Shown here: positions 45,001 to 56,682 of the stretch, piece after piece
Position numbering within the stretch: the first letter of the stretch is position 1
Layout: every line of letters starts with the position of its first letter
NCBI GenBank assembly: GCA_019915015.1
Contig: JAHBBC010000013.1
Span: 1,240,001-1,304,000, forward strand
DNA: 64,000 bases
Direction of reading: 5' to 3'
Source of the DNA: Auriscalpium vulgare
Taxonomy: Eukaryota; Basidiomycota; Agaricomycetes; Russulales; Auriscalpiaceae
Notes under the pieces: generated by a model
The model's database searches: none
Told to the model about the DNA's origin: nothing
Seen by the model: the letters and a program-made list of their open reading frames with translations, nothing else
Made by a program: the position numbers and the translations under genes

Positions 45001-46802
45001 ATGCAAACCCTGAGACCCGCCAGCGAGAGGTAATTGTGTTCGTTCTCTGGCTGCACGACTTGTCTACTCACAGGCAGAGAAGTTGTCACGATCAAGGGCA
45101 ACACACGATCTGGCTGCAGGCCGCGCTCTTCCGCATTTCCGAGCTCGAATCGATCCAGAACTGCTGTCCATCACCCCATCACGCGACCCTTGAAAGCGTT
45201 GCGGCCGCAGAGCGCGCCCTCAGTGATACGCAGGCTGTCCATCACGCACTGCTCCAGGCAGAGGAAGATGCGATCGAGGACGCAAAGCAGAAGGTCCGCG
45301 ATGCGTACGCTGCTGGACATTCGGCCATGAACGCTGCCCGACGTGCACTGCACCAGCACCACAATTCCCTTCTCCCCGTCGCACGTCTCCCGCCCGAGAT
45401 CCTCCGGACCATCTTCACGTTCTGCTCAGAAATCGACCACATAGGCAATTGGCCATTTTACGCTGGATGGCTCGCAGTGACGCACGTCTGCCGGCGCTGG
45501 CGTGATGTCGCACTCCAGCACTCGGGCCTTTGGGCGGCCAACGTCCCATCGTGTTTGGGCCCCAACTGGATGGACGCGTTCGTGCAGCGCGCAGAGAAGG
45601 TTCCACTTGTCGTCGAAGTATTTGGTCCTCAAGGCGGCTGGCAGCGCCGGTTCCTGGTCCGCAACATGTCACGCATAGGATGCCTCAACGTCATCTTTCC
45701 GTCGAGCGAGTATACCACTGCATTCATCGCGGGTGCACCGCTCCTGCATACACTCACGCTGGCGGTTTCCGGTCGGCGTCTTCCCTTCAACCGCGATGTG
45801 CTCTCGAACCGCTTCTTGGGAGATCACGCGCCGGCCTTGCGCGAACTACGCATCGCGGCTGACTGTATTCCCTTGCCACGGATGACGTTGTCGATCTTTG
45901 CACGCGTCACCAGCCTACGCGTTTTCAGCATCTACGAGCCCGAATTTCATCCCTTCGACAGATTGCTCGATGACCTGCTCGACGGATTGGAGGGGATGCC
46001 CGAGCTTGAGCGGCTTACGATGAATCTCTCTCGGGCCAAGGCCTTCAACGTCAGGAACAATATCCCCGCGGCGGAGGAGCCGGCACCGGTGGACAACCAA
46101 CAGCCTCGCAGGGTCACCCTTGTGAAGTTGGTGTCTCTGGAATTGGATTTTATTTCCCTTCCAGACACCATGACACTCATCTCCCACCTCTCGCTACCGC
46201 ACGCCGTCGCAAGCTACGACCCGAGGTCCTTTAAGGAACAAGAACACCTCTCGGATCACTTCTTCCCCCTCATCCTCGCGTCCCTCCACTGCCACGCGGA
46301 CTCCGCAGCGCAGCGCTCCAACGCCATCACCAGTCTGCACATCGACACTGTCAAGCACGATTGCGAATCCGTAATCACCGCGCGAACAGACGCGCATACG
46401 CACGAGCCCACCCTCACCGTACGCTTCTTCGGCGACCACGCCTGGCCCGCGCGCATCGCCCTGACTGCCCTGGCCTCTGCGCACCTGAGGGACTTGACAA
46501 TCGACTGCGATGTGCTCAACGACTGCCCATGGCCGGACATGCCTGCGCTGCGGCGCCTCGTGGTGATGGCCGTGGACGCGCGCATCTGGTCCAACAGAAA
46601 GCGAGAGGCGCGGGGCGAGGCGATGCGCGAGCTGCTGCAGAGCTTGGCGGCGCGCGCAGAGGCGGGGTGTCGTCTGGAGGAGCTCGACGTCACGCGGTGC
46701 GATGTGGACGCGGCGTGGTTGGCGCGTGCGCAGGAAATACTGGTGGGGACGCGGGTGATCTGGGATAGGGGCGCGTGTGAGGGAACAGAAGCGAGAGGAT
46801 GA
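45001..46802 (+). CDS. Class II F-box-like protein, gene L (only plus-strand F-box copy)
   Basis: Exon 1 (45001-45029) encodes MQTLRPASE and two bases. The 44-nt intron (45030-45073) is in phase 2, and exon 2 is 45074-46802, giving 585 aa. The order matches the family: Ala/Glu helix (AERALSDTQAVHHALLQAEED), LLPVARLPPEILRTIFTFCSE, WLAVTHVCRRWRDVALQHSGLW, then a leucine-rich region ending CRLEELDVTRCDVDAAW. The frame is open through upstream sequence as well, but the paralog-conserved micro-exon fixes the start at 45001. It is the only class II or class I gene here on the plus strand and faces gene M tail to tail, so an inversion separates it from the others. Confidence 0.88.
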
Positions 46803-47983
46803 GAGGGCAAAGGGCGAATGAGCGACATACGGCTGACACAAGAACAATTATATGCACCGCTGTATATATCCGGCACAGAACGGACAAGGTATCTGCGACA
46901 ACCGACCACTTCTCAGGAGGGAGAATGCCTGTGGAGATGAGGCCCTCGCGCATCATCTTCACCGCGCGGGCCGGGCGCGACGTGCGTCGCCTCAAGCCAG
47001 ACTCTAGTTGCATGTGTTGTCCAATATCCAAGCCATACCCCGCATCACCCGCGCTGTTCTCTCGGCCCTCCAGCGTCGTTCGTGTTGTCTCCGCTGTGTC
47101 GCTTGGCCGCTTCGAGAGTTCAGTTGAAGCGGCGTCACCAGGCTGCCCCATGGCCGTCAAGTGGACTCATACGACTTGCTGCCAATAATGGGCATAGAGA
47201 CGCGAGCGATGTGCAGGGCTTGCACAGATAGTCGGCGCTGTGGACCCGGTGAGTGCTGGATGCTTGCGGTTGTACGGTGTACGGAATGTCTGCGCTCCGC
47301 GCTCGAATACCACCCGATCTGTCCAAGTTAGGCTCTCGGCGTCACAGTGCGTTGCGTATGAGCTCTCTGAGCTTTATCGGACTATGTTCATGCTATCAGC
47401 GTAATTTCATGGACACTATTTCTCCTTTCTTCACTCGCGCGCGGCGCAGCTTTGATCACACTGATATCGACAATCCAGCGATGATTTCCTATCCCAGGGA
47501 CAACAGCTCACAGGCTCAAGATTCCGCCTCGACGCATCGTACAGCCTACAATTACTGCTAGCGCTACACACCCGACCTCAATACTTCATTTCCCTGCACC
47601 TGAAACTAGCACATCACTGGATAGTAGGCATGTCGTCGCGCCTGGCCCGCAGAAGAACATGGCCCAGCGTCAGCGCGTCTCGGATCTGCGAATTTGATAA
47701 TGGAGTCATAACTACGGCGGTCACACGTACGGTACAACCCCATGGCAAGGCTTACATGCTCGGTCAATATATGGTGCAGCGCGTCACATGAAGCGCGTAT
47801 GCCTTCGATGTCGATCTTTGTTTGCCGTAGATATTAATGAACACTGATAGTACGTCTACCTGAGCGTTATGAGCAAAAAAGCATAGCCGTAATGTAGGAA
47901 ATGCATCGGTAGAGTGGATTACTGCTGTCCGGCGTATCTCTCACTCTCCATCCACCCTCTCATCTTCTCCTCTGCGCCTTACC
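46803..47983. other. Space between convergent genes L and M, nothing recognised
   Basis: The right end (about 47820-47983) resembles 34376-34526 downstream of gene J and is probably conserved 3' flank. No other feature is seen. Confidence 0.45.
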
Positions 47984-49803
47984 TCAAGGGTCATTTTCCC
48001 ACCTCACCCGCGTCCCAGACAGGGTCTCCTTCGTACGCACCACCCATAACTCTTCCGCAGCGCACTGCGTCACGTCAAGCTCCTCCAGGGGACACCCCGC
48101 CTCTGCACGCTCCGCCAAGATCCGCGGCAGCTTCCGCATCGCCTCGCCCTGCTCCCCGCCCGCCCCATCCTTGGCCACGATGCACACGTCTACGAACACA
48201 AGTACCGCGAGCGCGGAGAGGATAGGCGGCATCCTGGAAAAGCTCTCGCAGAACGACTCCACCGCCGCGCTCTTCACGACGAGGCGGCGCAGCGTGGGCA
48301 TGTCCGGCCATCGGCAGTGGTCGAGCACATCACAGTCTAGCGTCAGCTCCACCAAATGCGCGGAGGCGAGGGCAGCCAGCGCCATGCGTGTGGTCCAGGC
48401 ATGGTTGAAGAACCATACGGTCAGGGCGGGCTCATGCGCATGCGCGTCCGTCCACGCAGTGATGACGGTGTCGTCACCCAGCTCCACGGTACCGATGGGG
48501 AAGCTGGTGATGGCATTGGGGGGCTGGCGTACGGGATTGGCGTGACAGTGGACAGACGCGAGGAGGAGTGGGAAGAAGCCGTTCGGGAGGTGTTTCGTGG
48601 GGAGCTTTATATTGTAGCAGGCGACGACGTGAGCCGGCAGCGAGAGGTGGGAGATGAGCATTGTGGCTTCTCGCGGGCAGGTGGTCAGTTCCAGATATTC
48701 CAACTTCGCAAGGGCAACGCTGCGCTGCTGTTGACCCGGTTCCTTTGAGGCAAAAATGTACTTATTATAGCTGAAAAGCTTTATCTTGAGTTCCTTCAGC
48801 TCGTGCATCCCCTCCAGGCCGTCGAGTAGGTGATCGAGGAATGTGGCAAACGGATTTTCGGGGTCGTAGGTGCTCACGATGTTTAGGCTGGTTAGTTGTG
48901 CAAAGATGGGGAACGCCAATGGTATCATTGGCATGTCAACGTATTCTGCCGAGAAGTGAAGGTCACGCAACACCGGTGCATGCCCTCCCAGAAAGTCGTC
49001 CGGAAGCGAAAACCAGCAGCCGACCGTCAGCTTGAGTGCCTGTAAGATCGGCGCGCCCATGCTCCATACATTTGAGTCCGACCAGTCGCCGCCCATGTTT
49101 AGATATGCCGTGCGCGACATATTCTTGGCAAGAAACACAGTTTGCCAGTGAGGTGGCTCGTCAAAAGTCGCGTTGTGGGGGAAGACGACGACGAGCGGCA
49201 TCATCTTCGCGCGCTCCACGAACGTATCTGCCCAGACGGGGCCCAATGACCTTGAGATTTGGGCCCAGAGGCCCGAGTGCTCGAGCGCGACACCCCGCCA
49301 GCGCCGGCAGGTGTGCGTCACTGCGAGCCATCCAATGCGAGTTTTGGGCGGTGGTGCAAACAGTAGCGGAGGGTCGATCTCTGCGCAGGAAGTGAAGATA
49401 CTCCGCAGAATTTCGGGTGGTAGGCGTTCGACGGGGAGGATGGAATTGTGCTTCTGACGCAGCGTACGTCGGGCGGCGCTCATCGCATTGTCGCTGACAG
49501 CATACGCGTTGCGAATCTCCTCCGTTGCGCGCGCAATAGCTTCTTCCTCTGCCTCGAGCCTTGCGCGGTGGGTGGCTTGCGCAGCACTGAGAGCGCGCTC
49601 TGCGGCGTCGATGCTTTCGATGCTAGCGTGTGTGTAGGAGGACGGAAGATGGGCCGCTTCGATCTGGGTGATCCTATAGCGCGCGGTTTTCATCCAAAAG
49701 GTCTCGAGTCCTTCGACGCCATCGTCTCGCCTGCTCTTCGCGTCAGCACACTTGTCCTTATACCGATGGAATGTGGTCACCTTTTGCCGACGAGAGCTTG
49801 CAT
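47984..49803 (-). CDS. Class II F-box-like protein, gene M (micro-exon plus large exon)
   Basis: Exon 1 (49803-49781) encodes MQALVGK and two bases. The 47-nt intron (49780-49734) starts GTGACC and uses an AG acceptor shifted relative to the paralogs (...GCGAAGAG), restoring frame into RRDDGVEGLETFW. Exon 2 is 49733-47984 and the protein is 590 aa. Motifs in order: AERALSAAQATHRARLEAEEE helix, ILPVERLPPEILRSIFTSCAE, WLAVTHTCRRWRGVALEHSGLW, and a leucine-rich region to CPLEELDVTQCAAEELW. All marks of an intact gene are present. The product would be a cytosolic or nuclear F-box-like adaptor with unknown target. Confidence 0.87.
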
Positions 49804-50713
49804 TGTACTGAGAGAACTGAGGGTGTCGAGGTCACGGTGTTGGTTTGGGAATTTGGAGTGATGGGGTTGGGGGAGGAAAGAAAAGTACGGGCGCAAAGAG
49901 AGAGGTACGTGGCGCAAATAAAGGCTCGAGTGTCCATTGTCCTAGTAGGACACAATGCCCGAATTGTTCCCACGATTCACCACGTGTACAGCACGACCCC
50001 CTTGCGCAAAATAAACCTCCCGCTGCGAATCGATATGCCTCAATGCTGGGCAAGCGGCTCCGGCGGGCCAGAGAGCGGATATACAGGATGGTACGGCGAG
50101 GCGTGGCGCACGTATCGGGGAAGAGGAGTGTCCGTTGGCCATGCCGTGCTCTCTGATCCCTAACGAAACCAGTCGACTCCTGCGCCGTTCAGATTGCCCG
50201 GGCAGATGCTATGCCAGGTGGAAAGATGTCCACATAGCGGTCAATGATGGCGGGGATGGAATAGGCCCGCCGGTGCGGCCGGGGCGCCGAGGCCCGGCGA
50301 TGACGAGCTGGCTGGCAACGCTCGCCGCCGCGCATAGATCCGTCGAGGGGGCTGACGCGCGGCGTCGACAGTGTGAATAAGTTGGTGTGGGCGAAGGAAG
50401 CGAATTGTGGGCAGGCGAGGAGTTGCGCGCTGCTAGGACGAAATCGCGGGGAGCCAGCCCGGGCCAGAGTACGTTTTGCAGCAGCATTGAAGCAAATATT
50501 TCACCAGGCGCGGGGCTGCCTTGATGCCCCGCCTGCGCACCTCCCGGCACCGGCACCCCCATGTATGCGCCGCCCGGCCCCAACCTTGAACAAGCGGGGT
50601 AGGCCGACCGGCCCTTCCCCGACGATGGGAGGCTTCGAGTCTGATGCGCCGAGAACAGTGTGGCAGCCCCTCGCATGCTAAGGCACGCAACCGAGCGGGC
50701 AGCTGGCGTTGCC
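49804..50713. other. Intergenic region, nothing recognised
   Basis: The left part should contain the promoter of gene M. No repeats or coding signals stand out. Confidence 0.4.
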
Positions 50714-51813
50714 TCAAACCCAGTCAATATTTTCAGGCTTCTGTGGGCTGGATGTCAGCAGACGTGATCCATCCACCACTTCCAACGCACCTGGAAGTGC
50801 TTAGGCGTTTCATATGTCCCAAATTCAGCACCTTTGTCCCGGCACATCGCCCCCAACGCGGCGCGCACATGCTGTTCGACGGTGCGCGTCACAGTGACGA
50901 GCTGCAGCTCCGGCAATGCGCGAAGAGGGTCGACCGCGAGTTCCGCGCACATGCTCTGAGCCACGTCCCCCAGTCGTGGTATATGGTAGCCGACATGCCG
51001 CAAGGACGGAGGTAGCGTAACGTCCTGCTGGGGCAACCCGGCCACGACGATGGTCTTGAGCTGGGCAAGCTGCTTCAGGATTTCCGCCGGCGGAAACTCA
51101 CCTTTGATCACCAGCGATTGAAGCCGCGGGAGGATTCCCGCAGAAATGACGTGCTCGCACAGCGCTTTGTTTGACCATCTGGGGAGTATCAAACAGAGAT
51201 GGCGCAACACAGGGAGGGGCTCCGAAAGCGAGAGACACTGACGAGTGGTCACTGCGAGGATTTCGAGGGCCTGCAGTGTGGGAGGGAGCGGATGCTCGGG
51301 GAAGCGTTGACCCAGTATGAGCACGCGCACGCCCGGGCACATCTGCACGATACGGTCGATGGTGTTGTAAGAACCGACCACGACACTGAGCACGGGACTC
51401 AGCAAGATAGAGTAAAGACGCGCATTCATCTCGGTAGTCACAATATGGATGTTATCGAGCGAGTCAAGGAATGTTATGCCCTCGACGTGTCGGCAGAGCT
51501 CCAACAAATGCAGGCTGACCTTCCCGAATTCGAGTGATTTTGATGGCCAGGCGACCTGGATGTGCCGGACGTGTGCGGCGAGGTGCGGGCAGATGAGGAG
51601 GGTACTGATGAGAAGTATGATTTTGCAGCGACGGTCTTGCAAAGATAGGCACCGGATGCGGCGGAAGAGGAGGCGCTGGGCGGTGGGAGTCCATGCGCGG
51701 CAGACGAGCGCGCATGCACGGAGGGTGGCTCGATCTATAAGGTTGTGTTGGGACGTCCGGAATACCCATTCAATGATGAGGATGTGGATATCCAGAGGAA
51801 CGTCCATCGCCAT
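50714..51813 (-). CDS. Class I F-box-like protein, copy G (two coding exons)
   Basis: Exons 51813-50791 and 50740-50714 give 349 aa. MAMDVPLDIHILIIEWVFRTSQH with TLRACALVCRAWTPTAQRLLFRR forms the F-box-like motif, the closest to the family consensus here. The C-terminal mini-exon is KPENIDWV after a 50-nt intron (GTGCGT donor, CTGAC branch site). The frame is also open further upstream to another ATG at 51909 (MSRLDCSRQQ...), directly after a leader-intron-like border. I prefer 51813 because the paralogs start at this position. The frame is intact throughout and no decay is seen. Confidence 0.86.
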
Positions 51814-53817
51814 GAGGCTGTTCGGAGGGGGTGGGTACCGGGAAGGTTCCAGCGGTGTGGCCTTTACTCTAGCAAGTCCTTGCTGTCGACTACAGTCGAG
51901 CCTCGACATGCGACGGTGAGCATCGCCGACCATAACAGAGCAATGGGCTACGCACGGAGAACGAGATCCACACGCCGCTCTCAAGCAGCAAAACTTGTCC
52001 AGTCACCGTAAAGGACCGCGTGGGACGAGGACCGAGGTGATTCCCAGGGATCCTGTAGCTCGGGAAACGTAGTCGGTAAGACGGTCAGGCTGCTGAGAGA
52101 CGCAGGAAGCGTGATGCTTGCGGGAGGAGCCTATGATTGCGGACTCAGTACAATTCGAGTTCCCACGGATCGAATGCCGAGCGCTGCCGAGTCGGAGCAG
52201 CGCGGCACTGTTCGCGCACTTTTGCTCTCCTCCTCCTCCTCCTCCTCCTCCTCTGTCCTCCGTCCTCCGCTTACACATAACCAGCTTTCATTGTATGCCT
52301 GTAATTCCGCGCTCTGGAACCTCGCTTGCAGCCGATTAGCCATCCCTCCTGCATGCCAGCTCATCGTTGATTGCTGCCGACCGCAGTACTCGAGCTCTCT
52401 ACAGAGCACGTTGCAGGAGTATAACAGCCGCCGCCGACCGAGGAGGAACTGGTGGAGCAGGTGAACGTCCGCGGGATCGACCCTAGTGAGCACCCGCGGT
52501 CTTCTCTGCGCATCCAACCTGCCTGACACATACCCAGTCCGTACATCAAACACCCTGCGGCCATATAACCCGGCGCGCTGACGGCCTGAACCTTCTGCCC
52601 CGCTTCCCGCGATGCTCTCCGGTACTAAGAGCCACGCCGAAACGGCTCTTGATCGCCATTACTCGCGCATCAGCGACAGTCGCCCACTGACGCCTACACA
52701 TAGCGTGGGGCTCGATGGATATTTGACGTACGTTTCTTCCCGCCCTCTGCTTGAGTCGCGAGCTAAGAATACGTACAATTTGCTCTTATGAAGCGCGTCA
52801 ACTTGTGGAAGGCTACGCATGCGCAGGCGCTTGAAGGTACGTTTATACTGCGCCTCCGTCAATTATCTACTAGCTTACCATATGCCCCCTACATAGCTTC
52901 TCCTCGAGCTCAGTGCGCGCTGCATCAAGAGAGAATGGCGAACAAAGCCTGGCAGTACGGCACAGTTATCCCGGGCCAGGTGAACTGCATGTTATCATGA
53001 CGCCGACTTGTAACGAGCCGAACCTGGCAGTTCGCTCCAACCTCGTGCTTACTTTACGCGTACAGCACGGCTCAGGGTCCTGCATAATACCACGCACGCA
53101 GAAGCCTGCACCCTCCGCGCCAGTCAATGTATAGGCGCAGTCCTCTGGCGACTAAGATAATGGATGGTCGGAGAGGCAATACGGGCCGTGGGGCGAACAA
53201 TTGACTCCGGGTCTTGAGCGAACGCGGCAGGGCGGTGGGTATGATCTGCTCGCTCTTCAATGAGAGGATGTGGCTTTTTGTATACACTTCGTGGAATTTC
53301 TCATTATTTGCTTGATAGCAACATCGTCAGAGTTGAATTGCCTGCGAACTCAGGATAGGCCAGGTGTATGGGTGAATTCAATGAAGCAATACAGCGAGCA
53401 TAGACAACCTCAAGACAGCACACGCCTCGACATCTCCTCTGCTACCGCCTCCTTCCCCGCGAAAGTCCTCGTGCTTGATCTGCGAGCGTCAGACCATCAA
53501 TGCCGCGTCTGTGTAACGTCTCAACCGTCATGAGCGTAAGGACGGTCCGTAGCCAGGATGTCGAGCCTTCGCGGGGGAAGTTTTCAAGAATGGACAGAAT
53601 GGACAGATCGCGCGTGCAGGGTATGTCCGGGAGCAGGCGTCGTCGCATGAAAAGACAGAGCCGGTGTTCGTGGGGCGTTGTCAAACGCGCGTATGGCGGG
53701 GCGCACGGCCATGTTCATGGATTTTGATGTCAGTGGACCTTTGAAAGCGGCACGCAGAGGGATCGCGGGGATATCAAGTCCTGACGTCGAGGCACGGAGT
53801 CACTTGAGCGACCGGCC
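51814..53817. other. Intergenic region: leader of copy G, TCC microsatellite, possible small gene
   Basis: Up to about 52130 this is the class I leader (leader intron, then GCTGAGAGACGC). A (TCC)n tract lies at about 52227-52253. From an ATG at 52612 a plus-strand frame (MLSGTKSHAETALDRHYSRIS...) reaches a good GTACGT donor near 52728, and exon-like sequence (RVNLWKATHAQALE) follows from about 52791. The family is not recognised and the frame cannot be followed to a convincing end. The rest is unassigned. Confidence 0.35.
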
Positions 53818-54907
53818 TCATATCCAGTCGACATGTTTAGGTTGCTGTGGGCCACACTTTAGCACATAGTACCCTCCATCGACCACGGACAACGCAACGC
53901 ACCCGGAAATGATACCGCGTTTCATACGTCCCAAACTCCGCACCCGTGTCCCGGCACATCTGCTCCAGCGCGGCACGCACATGCTGCGGGACACTGCGCG
54001 TCACGGTGACGAGCCGCAGCCCCGGCAGCATGCACAGCAGATCTACCGCGGGCTCCGCGCGCACGGCGGGCGGCTGGCCCGAGGTGTGGTAGCCGAAGTG
54101 CCGCAACGGCGGGGGCAGCGGGACGTGTTGCGCGGGCAGCGTGTCCACCACGAGCGTCTGGAGCTGGGCGAGCTGCTCCAGGATTTCGCGCGGCGGAAAC
54201 GCGCCCTCGAGCACCAGCGATGCGAGCTGCGGTAGGATGCCCCGAGACACGAGGCGCCATGCCGCTGCGCTGGACCACTTCGGGCTGAGCAGACAGAGCG
54301 CGCGCAGCGCGGGGAGGGGCTTGGAGAGCGCGGGACAGTGACTGCCTCCGTGGATTTCAAGGGACGATACTGTGGGAGGCAGGGCATCGTCCGAGAAGCC
54401 TGCTCTCAGTATCAGCGTGCGCACGCCCCGGCACATCTGCACAACGGCGTTGATGGTGCTATCCGTGCTGAACACCTCCAGGAGCACAGGCCGCAGCTGG
54501 ATTGCGCGCCAACGTGCGTCCAATTCGGCGCTCACAGGGTCGTTGTAGTATTGCCAGTCCCACAATGATATGCCCAGGACGTGGGGGCAGAGCTCCAGTA
54601 GACGGAGGCAGATGGTGCCGTAGACGGGGGGATGCAGGGGCCAGGCGACACGGATGAACCGGACGTGCGCGGCGAGATGCGGGCGGGTTTCGAGGGTGCG
54701 GACGAGGAGCTGGACATCGCAGTATCGGTAGTGCAAAGACGTGGACAGAATGCGGCGGAAGAGGAGGCGCTGGGCGCTGGGCGTCCATGCGCGGCAGACG
54801 AGCGCACATGCGTGGAGGGTGGGATAATCGATGATCGCGTGTTGGGACAACCGGAATACCCAGTCAATGATGAGGACATTGACGTCCAGAGGAAGTGTGG
54901 GCGTCAT
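53818..54907 (-). CDS. Class I F-box-like protein, copy H (two coding exons)
   Basis: Exons 54907-53903 and 53844-53818 give 343 aa. It starts MTPTLPLDVNVLIIDWVFRLSQH with TLHACALVCRAWTPSAQRLLFRR as F-box-like motif. The middle shows the usual LRLLELCPHVLGI, WRAIQLRPVLLEV and REILEQLAQLQTLVVD blocks, and the last exon encodes QPKHVDWI after a 58-nt intron with GTGCGT donor. A leader intron lies at 55048-54994 (GTGCGTAG...TCTAG). The frame is intact. The gene and about 1.2 kb of upstream DNA correspond to the copy A region at the other end of the window, suggesting block duplication. Confidence 0.86.
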
Positions 54908-56180
54908 GAAGGTGTCTAGAGGGGTGGGTGCCGGGGGGATCGATGGCGGCCTTCAGTCTGAACGAGTCCTGTTGCTGGTGTCGTTGGCCAAACCTAGACA
55001 TCGGACGGTAAACATCGACGAGCATGGCATATGGGATTTGCTACGCACCAAAGAGGACATCCACACGCGTATTCTCAGAGCGACCTTGGCATAGAAGGTA
55101 GTCGATATGTGGCGAAAGTCGAGCGAAAATGCTCAAGGCTGCACTATCCCACGGAGGTAATCCACACCGATCCACTAAAATAACCAAGTCAATGATCAGG
55201 CGTTCAGGGTTTCGAGAGGCTGAGACTGACCGATGGGCGCGATGTGGTAGGATGCAGAGCACCGAGTCTGATTGCCGCGTTCAAGTTGAAGTTCGTCCCA
55301 CGCATGGCTGGGCCGAGCGCTGAGGTCGATCTCTCCTCCTCCTCCTCCTCCTCCTCCTCCTCCTCCCTCCTCTTTCATCCTCCTGACCGTCAACTAGGCG
55401 TGAGATAGTCATTGTACTCATCTGCGCGCTATCCTCTATAGAATCGCCACGTCACAGCGCTCAAACACGACCGGCGGTAGAGTGAGGCAGGAAGATGGTG
55501 AAGGGCCGGCTCGAAAATGGTGAGCACTTGTTCTTCTATTCTGCCCATCAGATTTGCGCTAATATCTTCCTAGTACGCTGCACATAACCACCCTGTGCTC
55601 TCACTACCATTCTTGTTCCCGCCCTCACCCCGCACTACCTGCCACGATGCTCATCGATTGCGTCCGAATATCCGCGTTCTCAACCGCCCAAGAACCTATG
55701 TCCAGACCCCCCGCAGGACGCATGCCTTCGCGTAGCCAGCGACCCTTGCTCAGTCGCTGGCGCGTGTGTTCTATCCCTCGCCGTGCCGTGTGCATCACCG
55801 CGTCACTCCAGAAGAGGAGCAGCCGGCAGAAAGGTGTAGAGGGCGAGAGACGCCATGAGGAGGGTCCATTCGACGCCATGCTTCTGCGTTCTCAACAGCC
55901 GCATTTGCGTAACTGCCGACAGCGCCCACCCTGCAAGCCCGTCCGTCTCGCACCTCCTCAACGCCCACCTCGAGAATCCATGATGCATCTCCCTGCTCCG
56001 CGGCGGACCCAGCAGGTAAGTCTCTCGATCCTGTGCACCACGTTGCGTGCTTGCTAACTACGTCCGCGTCTAGGAGTGCTGCGCCCATTCTCGACCGACG
56101 ACGGCATAGCGCTTGTGACTAGGTTTGACCGTCTGGTAGTTACACACCGTCCACGCAAGTCCACCTACCCCTCATCACTT
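54908..56180. other. Leader of copy H, TCC microsatellite and duplicated block
   Basis: 54908-55250 is the class I leader. A (TCC)n tract lies at about 55332-55367, similar to the one upstream of copy G. About 55480-56130 is the diverged copy of 5080-6110. No gene is supported in any of these. Confidence 0.5.
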
Positions 56181-56186
56181 CAGTAC

Positions 56187-56230
56187 CGAACTAGGGCATA
56201 ACACAGGGGTGCCTGGTTGGCCCTAGTTCG
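56187..56230. repeat. Inverted repeat with 11-bp arms
   Basis: CGAACTAGGGC (56187-56197) and its exact inverse GCCCTAGTTCG (56220-56230) flank a 22-base loop. It is near the presumed left boundary of the KDZ element. Confidence 0.9.
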
Positions 56231-56269
56231 ATATCATCCGCCTCGGCTACCGTCCCATACGGGCTACCC

Positions 56270-56567
56270 ACAGCGCGCCTTCCTGTTACAGTAGTATAGC
56301 AAAATATATTATTTGCTTGTCCCACTGGTCGCCTGCCTAATGCAGTAGTCCCGCCCTGCGAAGTTGTAGCGAGCGGTGACCCACAGCGCACCTTCCCTTT
56401 CGGGACGCCCTCCCGCCGACGCGTCCTCGACACGTCCCACAGGCCGCCTGCCTTTCTGGGAAGCCCATCCTGACTCCCAGTGCATTGCACGTCCCACAGA
56501 CTCCTTGCCTTTCCTGGAAGCCCTCCCCAGCGTGTCCCACAGGCCGCATTCCCTTCTGGGAAGCCCC
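56270..56567. repeat. Degenerate minisatellite upstream of the KDZ transposase
   Basis: Four degenerate copies of a unit of about 33 bp, GTCCCACAGGCCGCCTGCCT then TTCTGGGAAGCCC, lie at about 56379-56410, 56432-56466, 56490-56523 and 56533-56566. Two weaker copies lie near 56270 and 56316. They may be subterminal repeats of the KDZ element. Confidence 0.7.
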
Positions 56568-56599
56568 CGCAGCCACAAACGCCCGCGCTCGGACAACTG

Positions 56600-56661
56600 A
56601 GTGATTTGATTGGCTGAGGGCTAGCTGGCGCCAAAAGTCAAAGAAGTGATTTCATTGGCTG
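56600..56661. promoter_or_regulatory. Duplicated 17-bp element with inverted CCAAT box
   Basis: AGTGATTTGATTGGCTG (56600-56616) recurs with one change at 56645-56661. ATTGG is the inverse of the CCAAT box. They lie about 200-260 bp upstream of the KDZ transposase ATG, so a promoter role is plausible but not shown. Confidence 0.45.
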
Positions 56662-56682
56662 CGGAAGATGTTCACTTCCCGT

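Noticed and set aside
52227..55367. TCC microsatellites at 52227-52253 and 55332-55367 as evidence for a specific function
   Set aside because: Simple repeats of this kind are common. Their position upstream of class I genes G and H is explained by duplicated leaders.
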